Origin: Alentia gelatinosa
Lineage: Eukaryota; Annelida; Polychaeta; Phyllodocida; Polynoidae
Assembly (NCBI GenBank): GCA_950022655.1
Contig: OX465589.1
Coordinates: 26,279,626-26,343,625 of the forward strand
Direction of reading: 5' to 3'
Length of the DNA stretch: 64,000 bases
Below, in pieces: positions 58,361 to 64,000 of this stretch (position 1 is the first letter of the stretch; the number at the start of each line of letters is the position of its first letter). The translations under genes were made by a program, and so were the position numbers. Under the pieces are notes generated by a model, which ran no database searches, was not told the DNA's origin, and saw only the letters and a list, made by a program, of their open reading frames with translations.

Positions 58361-58863
58361 CTGCAACAGAAATGAGGAAAGGTCAATATTTAGTGTTGTT
58401 TCAATTACACGTGTTTTTATTAAATAGAATAGTATTCATTGAACTATTCATTTTAGCATCATGCATTCATAAAACCGTTGTTCGATAATCATCTGATCAT
58501 TTTCATCCCAGTTAGAAGGTTAAACCTAATACACATTCACAAACTGTGTTATTTTAAGTGCTACTGAAACCTCTTATAATTTAAGCCCCAGGTCCACGGG
58601 TGCGACTGAATCATCGCACACCTTTTATAGAACCCATTGACACCCTATCGGTGGCATTTTATTGCCCCATCTGTGATGAATCCGGCGCAGGATAAGCCAG
58701 GGTATGCCACACTGATGCGACGGAATCGTCGCAATGAGCAGTTGGAAATATTTGTACATTATATCATGGACATATAACTCAATAAAATTATCCATGACTA
58801 TATGTATACATATTTGCATGTATCATTTTGACATATCTTTTATGTCCATATATATGTATATAC

Positions 58864-60286
58864 TCAACTAAGTCCAAATCAATTTGGGTTCCGCGCTGGT
58901 CGGAGTACCGGAGATGCACTGTTTAAGCTAGTACAAAGTATTTATGAAAAGAAGGATCAATCGATGTTAACTGCAGCGTGTTTTTTCGACGCCAAGAAGG
59001 CCTTCGATAGTCTGCCAAGAAAAATCCTCATGTGTAAATTACGTCATATATTTGGTATTAATGATAACTTTTATAAGTGGCTTAAGGATTATCTCTCTGA
59101 TAGGTACCAACGTGTTAAGGTAAACAGTGAAGTAAGTTCAAAGAGACTGGTTGCTTATGGGGTCCCACAAGGGTCCATTCTGGGGCCCAGTTTATTCAAC
59201 ATCTATGTTAACGACATGTGTGAAAATCTTGGCTACTGCGCTCATTTGCAATACGCTGATGATTTAGTTATGTATACTAGTGGTCGTACTGAGCTTGAAA
59301 TTGTAGGTAAACTGTCTCATGACGTTAAAGTTATAGAAGAATGGTGTGGGAAAAACGCGATAACAATGAATGTGTCAAAAAGTGAATCTATTTGGTTTGG
59401 GAGTAGAACTAAGGTTAGTCGAGCACAACCAATGAACTTGCGGTATGGAACGAAAGTTATACCCCACGAAAACTTGTATAGATACCTTGGTATTTTATTA
59501 GATTCTAAACTAACATTTAGTGAGCATATAAGAGGTCTTATAAAAGTAGTGAACTCGAAAGTCTACAAACTTGGTAAGATCAGACATATGTTAACGCAGG
59601 AGGTTTCCAAGTTGATCTATACCAGTACAATTAGACCTGTGTTAGAGTATTGCTCCTTCTTATTCGGTGGGGCAAACGTCTCGGAAATTGCCAAACTCCA
59701 GAGAATCGAACACAGGGCCTTGCGTATAATCTTGAAAACTATGGACTGGAAAACGCCTATTCGTACACTTCTGAACAGGTGCGGTATCGTAAGTTTGAAC
59801 AAAAGGAGAGATGAACATCTTCTAACTAGGATGTACAACCTGTCTAAACAAGAGGAATTGTTAGATACGAGAACCAGAGGTATTATAGGTGACAGCAAAG
59901 TGCGTTTTCGAGAGTTTGTATTTAAAGGAGAAACCTACAAGCGATCTCCCATGTACAGAGGAATTTCGTTATGGAAGGCACTCAGCCCGGAAGTGCAAAA
60001 ATCTGAAAACAAACAAGCTTTCAAGAATCGTATCAAAGAATCAGTGCAAGCTGTATAGCTTTTGGTAACAGTGACAGCTGTACTTATGCAATATGTGATT
60101 ACTTGGTATTGTTTTGGGTAATTGGAATTATTGCTTCATTTCATTTTTTCATAAATTCACACATTACATTATAGTCATGAACTTATACCACTCATATGTG
60201 ATGTAAATCGGGAGCTAGCACTGGCGCTCCACATGGAAGAACTGTACTCTGCAGAATGTGGAATAAAGCATTATTAAAAAATTTTT
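58864..60286 (+). mobile_element. 5'-truncated non-LTR retrotransposon (element 3)
   Basis: RT sequence begins abruptly in frame at about 58864 (QLSPNQFGFRAGRSTGDAL) after AT-rich host text. It runs to TAG at 60058, then a 3' UTR ending GTGGAATAAAGCATTATTAAAA near 60280. No EN or ORF1. Antisense to the lectin gene, just upstream of CTLD-A. Target-site duplication not resolved. Confidence 0.82.
58873..60058 (+). pseudogene. RT C-terminal two thirds of element 3, open frame
   Basis: In-frame from the truncation point with no stop or shift for about 395 codons: FGFRAGRST, motif A CFFDAKKAFDSLP, motif [12 protein letters not shown], motif C YADD at 59252-59263, thumb YRYLGILLDSKLTF, and a C-terminal YKRSPMYRGISLWKALSP. 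Catalytic Asp residues are all present. It lacks a promoter, EN and the RT N-terminus, so it is treated as a dead but young fragment. Different family from elements 1 and 2 (motif A AKKAFDS rather than FSKAFD). Confidence 0.85.
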
Positions 60287-60423
60287 TTAAAAATGTTGAT
60301 ATCAGTAAAGAGAGACAATTGGTCAGTCAATACAGTGAGTAGGAGGGTGTGTCAGCCTGTCACCACCTCCAACCAGAGCCGGCGATTCCCACAGCTTCCC
60401 ATTGTATCACACCTTCTGAGAGC

Positions 60424-61672
60424 TGGGCCCTGTTTTTCAGTCGCGATAATCATTTATGAGGCCCATTTCCATTGACCGACGAAAACGGTGTAGATGTTTT
60501 GAGTTCTCCTAAAAGCCCATTTCTATTGTACGTCAGCAGTGCTAATGGTTCACTCGTCTGAGCCTTGTATGAAGTATCTAGATCGGTGACTGCCAATGGA
60601 AATGGGCGTTTTCGAGAACGTCAAAAATCTACAACGCTTTCGTCGGCCGATGGAAACGGGCCTAGAGTTATAGTTTGGAGGCATCAGTGTCCTATTGACA
60701 AACAATCGTACATTATCGTCCAGCGGTCGATAGGGACGATGTCATACAGGTATAATGGGCGATGGTAACTCTTTTCTCAGATACTAAAACTCTTAGAAAG
60801 TAAGAAGTATTTTGAGGGGTGGATTTTATATGTATGTCGTACCTATATACCAAATTCATAATTATCCTGTGGGTATTTCGATCATAAAAAAATATGTTTC
60901 TAAACCATTATGTTTATTAGTTGACAACTTCAGCATTGCACCACTCGGCTGCTTTTGTAAAACCTACTGTTGTACAACCCCTAATCTATAAAGGCCATTA
61001 CACACTGTACGAGTTTGAAATACGAATGTTCCTTTCTAGGCTACAAGAGAACAATCGTAAGGTCAGGCGAGGCATCGTAACAGAGTTGGTCAGTGTGGCA
61101 CAACCCTCCAGAAATTTGCCTAAGATTAGAAAATGCCCCCCCCCCTCGTTGGACATGTACTTTTGTCACCAATGAATTGCAGACGGATATTTTAAAATCG
61201 GGACGATAAACTCAGAGTTTAAGACATGCCCCCATGGTGCTTACCGATATTGACCAATGTTTTGTAACACAGTCAGTGGGGTGGAAAATGGAACAGTGTG
61301 GACAAATTCCTGAGAACTAATTCCTACCACCCCTTTTCTGGTATCACGCTCTGATGGTTGAAACCCTGTGTAAATTCGCCTGACATATAGACTAGCTTGC
61401 CATAAGGGAGCTTAATCGTCTGAAACAAAATCGTACAGTATCTTTTCCACTTAAGCATCGCTTATAACGATTCTCATTAATATAAAATGCCATGCCTACT
61501 TCTATGCTTTTTCTAGGATAATGGTTCAGAACGACCGTTTGGGCGCCGATCTCCCACAGCGCGCTATGACCGGGTCTATAGTACAACTGCAATCTTTCGA
61601 CGTCGTACATTAATTGGGTGATCTGAGACAGTCGTTACCTTTGACTCTCGTGACTGAAAAACAGGGCCCTGA
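60424..61672. mobile_element. TIR element (~1.25 kb) with internal long stem-loop
   Basis: GGGCCCTGTTTTTCAGTC at about 60425 and its complement GACTGAAAAACAGGGCCC at about 61655-61672. Inside, 60459-60530 (GGCCCATTTCCATTGACC...) pairs with 60592-60664 (...GGCCGATGGAAACGGGCC), arms of about 70 bp with scattered mismatches. No transposase frame, so non-autonomous. Target-site duplication uncertain. Confidence 0.75.
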
Positions 61673-61765
61673 TGCTGGCGTGGAGGCTATCTATGTATTG
61701 ATCATTGACTGCAGTACATCCCATGTACTTGCTTTAAAATAAGAGGGTCTTTACACAATCAATAA

Positions 61766-62077
61766 GAAGTGCACCATACCTGCGTGACATCATGAACATT
61801 TCATGAAGTGCACCATACCTGCGTGACATCATGAACATTTCATGAAGTGCACCATACCTGCGTGACATCATGAACATTTCATGAAGTGCACCATACCTGC
61901 GTGACATCATGAACATTTCATGAAGTGCACCATACCTGCGCGACATCATGAACATTTCATGAAGTGCACCATACCTGCGTGACATCATGATCATTTCATG
62001 AAGTGCACCATACCTGCGCGACATCATGAACATTTCATGAAGTGCACCATACCTGCGCGACATCATGAACATTTCAT
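61766..62077. repeat. 39-bp minisatellite, 8 copies
   Basis: Unit starts GAAGTGCACCATACCTGCGT and ends CATCATGAACATTTCAT, with very few differences between copies. Each unit contains TCATGA-ACATT-TCATGA (inverted repeat) and, on the minus strand, a donor-like GCAG|GTATGG. 39 is divisible by three, so the minus strand shows a repeated 13-residue frame that I do not take as coding. Confidence 0.95.
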
Positions 62078-63450
62078 GATGTGCGATGTGACGGATCCGT
62101 CACATGGCACCCACTATTATGTGCGGCGCGAATAGCGTCTCCGTTTTTATTGTTCTCGCCCGGCTTCTACTACCTTTGGACTTGCAACGATTCTGTCGCA
62201 CCAGTGGAGGCGGGGTTTACACATATGTTATAAGGGGTGATTCCACCAGGACGTGTGGTATATCCCGATCATGGTCAATTTATTGACTCGCTAGGTTGGA
62301 ATGAATCATGTGCGAATATCTGGTTGAATCGCGGCAGTGGAAAAGCCTCCTTTGAACGATGATATTGACTACACACATAGGGATAAGTGCAGAACCAGAT
62401 CTTACAAGATTTATTCAAGGACATCAAAAATGCATCAAGGTGCTCCAAGACACAGGCCGACCTTGCGAGACAAAAACATCGTGCTGGTAGAATCAACCCT
62501 ATAAACATCAGCTTTTATATTGACAAGGCAAATTGCGTTATTTACTCAGTTTTTTTATATGAGCATTTAGCACCACCACTACATGAAAAAGGAATTTATC
62601 AATGAGTGAAAGAGAGAGCGTCTGTAATATCCTTTCGGCAAAGAGCACAACATGGGACTAAGGCGTATCTTTAAAACCTTCTATAGCAATAGATCTTCAG
62701 ATCCCAAGAAGCCCCTGATTTGCCCTCTGAAGTTTCGCAAGGGTATGATTGTGTGCAGGAGTTGTTTTACTCCGAGCTACATGCACACAAATACTACACT
62801 TTAGTACACGAATATGTTATCTATAAACCATGCCTGCTGCGAGTTACCTTAACTAGATCGCTCTTAGTTTCATGGGCAATATTGCCCTTAAGTATGAACC
62901 CTCTTCATTTATATATATCATTGACGGACCCGGGGTCCCATCCTGTTTGGCGTATACATATACACTGTGATATCTATTTGTATGTGTCTGTTCATTATAC
63001 ATTTTCAAGGTTTATCAAATAAATGACGCATATATTGACGAATATATTCATCTTAATTGCTTGTGCATTCTATAGGCAAACTAATACATTGCTACATTGG
63101 AGCTAACTCAAATTTCTATATAAAGTTGACCACAGGTATTCGGTCATCATATTTGACACCCGCATTGTACTAAACTCTAATCTTATGAAATGAGAGGCAG
63201 GCCGAGTGTGGCCACTAGTTAGTTCGTTGGTTTGATCAAATGTCCAGTTAACCATTACAGATTCTCACCAGACTTTCTCAACGCACGTTTACACCACAAG
63301 GGTGGTGATCGTATCTATGTAATGAATTTAGAAATCTCACCCTTATACATTTAACGAGGTGAGAGGTCTTTTACTTCCCACACCACATAGACATTGTATG
63401 AGAAGGAATGGCCTTTGATATAGCAGTGAATCTCCGATTGCTGGAGATGA
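62078..63450. other. No gene recognised
   Basis: Only short ORFs. The missing 5' exon(s) of the lectin gene may lie here or beyond the window, but no signal-peptide-like frame with a donor in phase 1 was found. Confidence 0.4.
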
Positions 63451-63462
63451 TGGAGAAAAGTG

Positions 63463-63537
63463 ACTGCAGTGGGACTAGACCCCACAGTCTTGGGATTACA
63501 AATCCAGTGCCTTAACCACTGAGCTAACTTCCAAACC
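63463..63537 (-). repeat. tRNA-derived SINE head (tRNA-Thr-like, anticodon TGT)
   Basis: The minus strand reads A-box TTAGCTCAGTGGTTAAGGCA, an anticodon region TTTGTAATC and a B-box GGGTCTAGTCCC at tRNA spacing. The 5' GTTTGGA cannot pair with the 3' end, so there is no acceptor stem and this is not a functional tRNA. A body continues on the minus strand below 63460. RNA polymerase III box spacing is intact. Confidence 0.7.
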
Positions 63538-64000
63538 CACACTAGCTAGTGCTGGTAATTTTACTATCAGTGTAGATCCTTCCTGCTAATACATAAATTA
63601 TTGCCACTTTTTAGGTCTAGAAGTAGAGGGTACGAGTGCAGTCATCTGTGGATATTCCAGGTATGCGATGTGGCCGTCTGGGGCTCTGGTGGCTATGGGC
63701 GTATTAGGGTGAAACTAGACTGGCTTAAGTCCCTGTCTCCCATGCTTACCCCTCCACCTACTCCACCCCTCCTCGCCGAGATTCAGGATTCCAGGACCAG
63801 TCACATTGTAAAATACTTTATCTTAATTTTGTTTAATCATGAATGTCCATAATCAGAGACTTCAGCAAGTCTAGGGTGAACCCACAGAGGAGGTCCTGTG
63901 GAGTTGACTCTATTATGTAACTTCACCTGTATATCAGGTGAGGACTCTAGTGGGTCACACTGTGGAGTAGGATCTGCCCAGGGCACAGTATAGGAATATA

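Noticed and set aside
61734..62072. 112-aa ORF of 13-residue repeats
   Set aside because: The 39-bp minisatellite is divisible by three, so one open frame is expected by chance; the repeated units vary without regard to codons.
63463..63537. Functional tRNA-Thr gene
   Set aside because: A and B boxes are good but the 5' and 3' ends cannot form an acceptor stem.
63351..63542. 63-aa minus-strand ORF
   Set aside because: Overlaps the tRNA-like SINE head; the frame is incidental.

Overview
The window is nuclear DNA of an invertebrate animal. The evidence is GT-AG introns, C-type lectin domains (CTLDs) split over exons, Thr-rich stalk exons, three non-LTR retrotransposon insertions with AATAAA/poly-A ends, a tRNA-derived SINE head, and many palindromic MITE-like repeats. 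There are no bacterial-style operons. A marine lophotrochozoan or a non-vertebrate deuterostome would fit, but the sequence alone does not settle the phylum.

Host gene: I can assemble one long minus-strand gene covering at least 58360 down to 1864. Two CTLDs come first in transcription order: CTLD-A at 58360-58100 and 57765-57640, and CTLD-B at 56972-56875, 55967-55802 and 55102-54947. Next comes a long series of small Thr/Pro-rich exons between 53.9 kb and 10.6 kb. Almost every one begins and ends in phase 1, so any subset could be skipped without a frameshift. Two copies of an approximately 100-residue domain that I cannot name close the protein (exons 5384-5244 plus 3558-3423, and the terminal exon 2195-1864, ending in TAG). 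Splice phases agree across every junction I could test inside the CTLD and C-terminal parts. The first exon or exons (signal peptide) and one exon between 10.6 and 5.4 kb were not found. The stalk has grown by tandem duplication: a unit of about 2.3 kb (10.1-35.3 kb once insertions are removed) and a unit of 1.3-1.6 kb (37.2-39.9 kb).

Mobile elements: all three reverse-transcriptase elements lie on the plus strand, antisense to the host gene. Element 1 (about 11260-14531) is a decayed EN-RT element. Element 2 (14849-32246) is the most striking object here. It is one insertion, with boundaries fixed by a paralogous empty site near 34531, and its 5' 5.4 kb is present three times head to tail. 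Each unit encodes an ORF1 of 663 aa that joins a coiled coil and RRM-like region to a C-terminal NADAR (YbiA/DUF1768-like) domain, then a separate 218-aa SGNH-hydrolase-like ORF starting one base after the ORF1 stop, then an EN-RT ORF. No copy has a whole RT: units 1 and 2 end just after motif A, and unit 3 has lost motif A but keeps motifs B and C and the 3' end. Element 3 (about 58864-60286) is a 5'-truncated RT whose retained frame is open.

Structured repeats: at least seven long stem-loops occur. Four share one architecture (a variable-sequence stem capped by a GAGGC-AGAGC-CGAG-like apex, followed by a shared TTTTATCCTACC...GGGTAGGATAAA part), although their stem arms differ in sequence. 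Other repeats are a TIR element of about 1.25 kb, two TTAACCCTTT-ended elements (one carrying a 35-bp minisatellite), a 39-bp minisatellite and a tiny retroposed mRNA tail with a perfect 16-bp target-site duplication.
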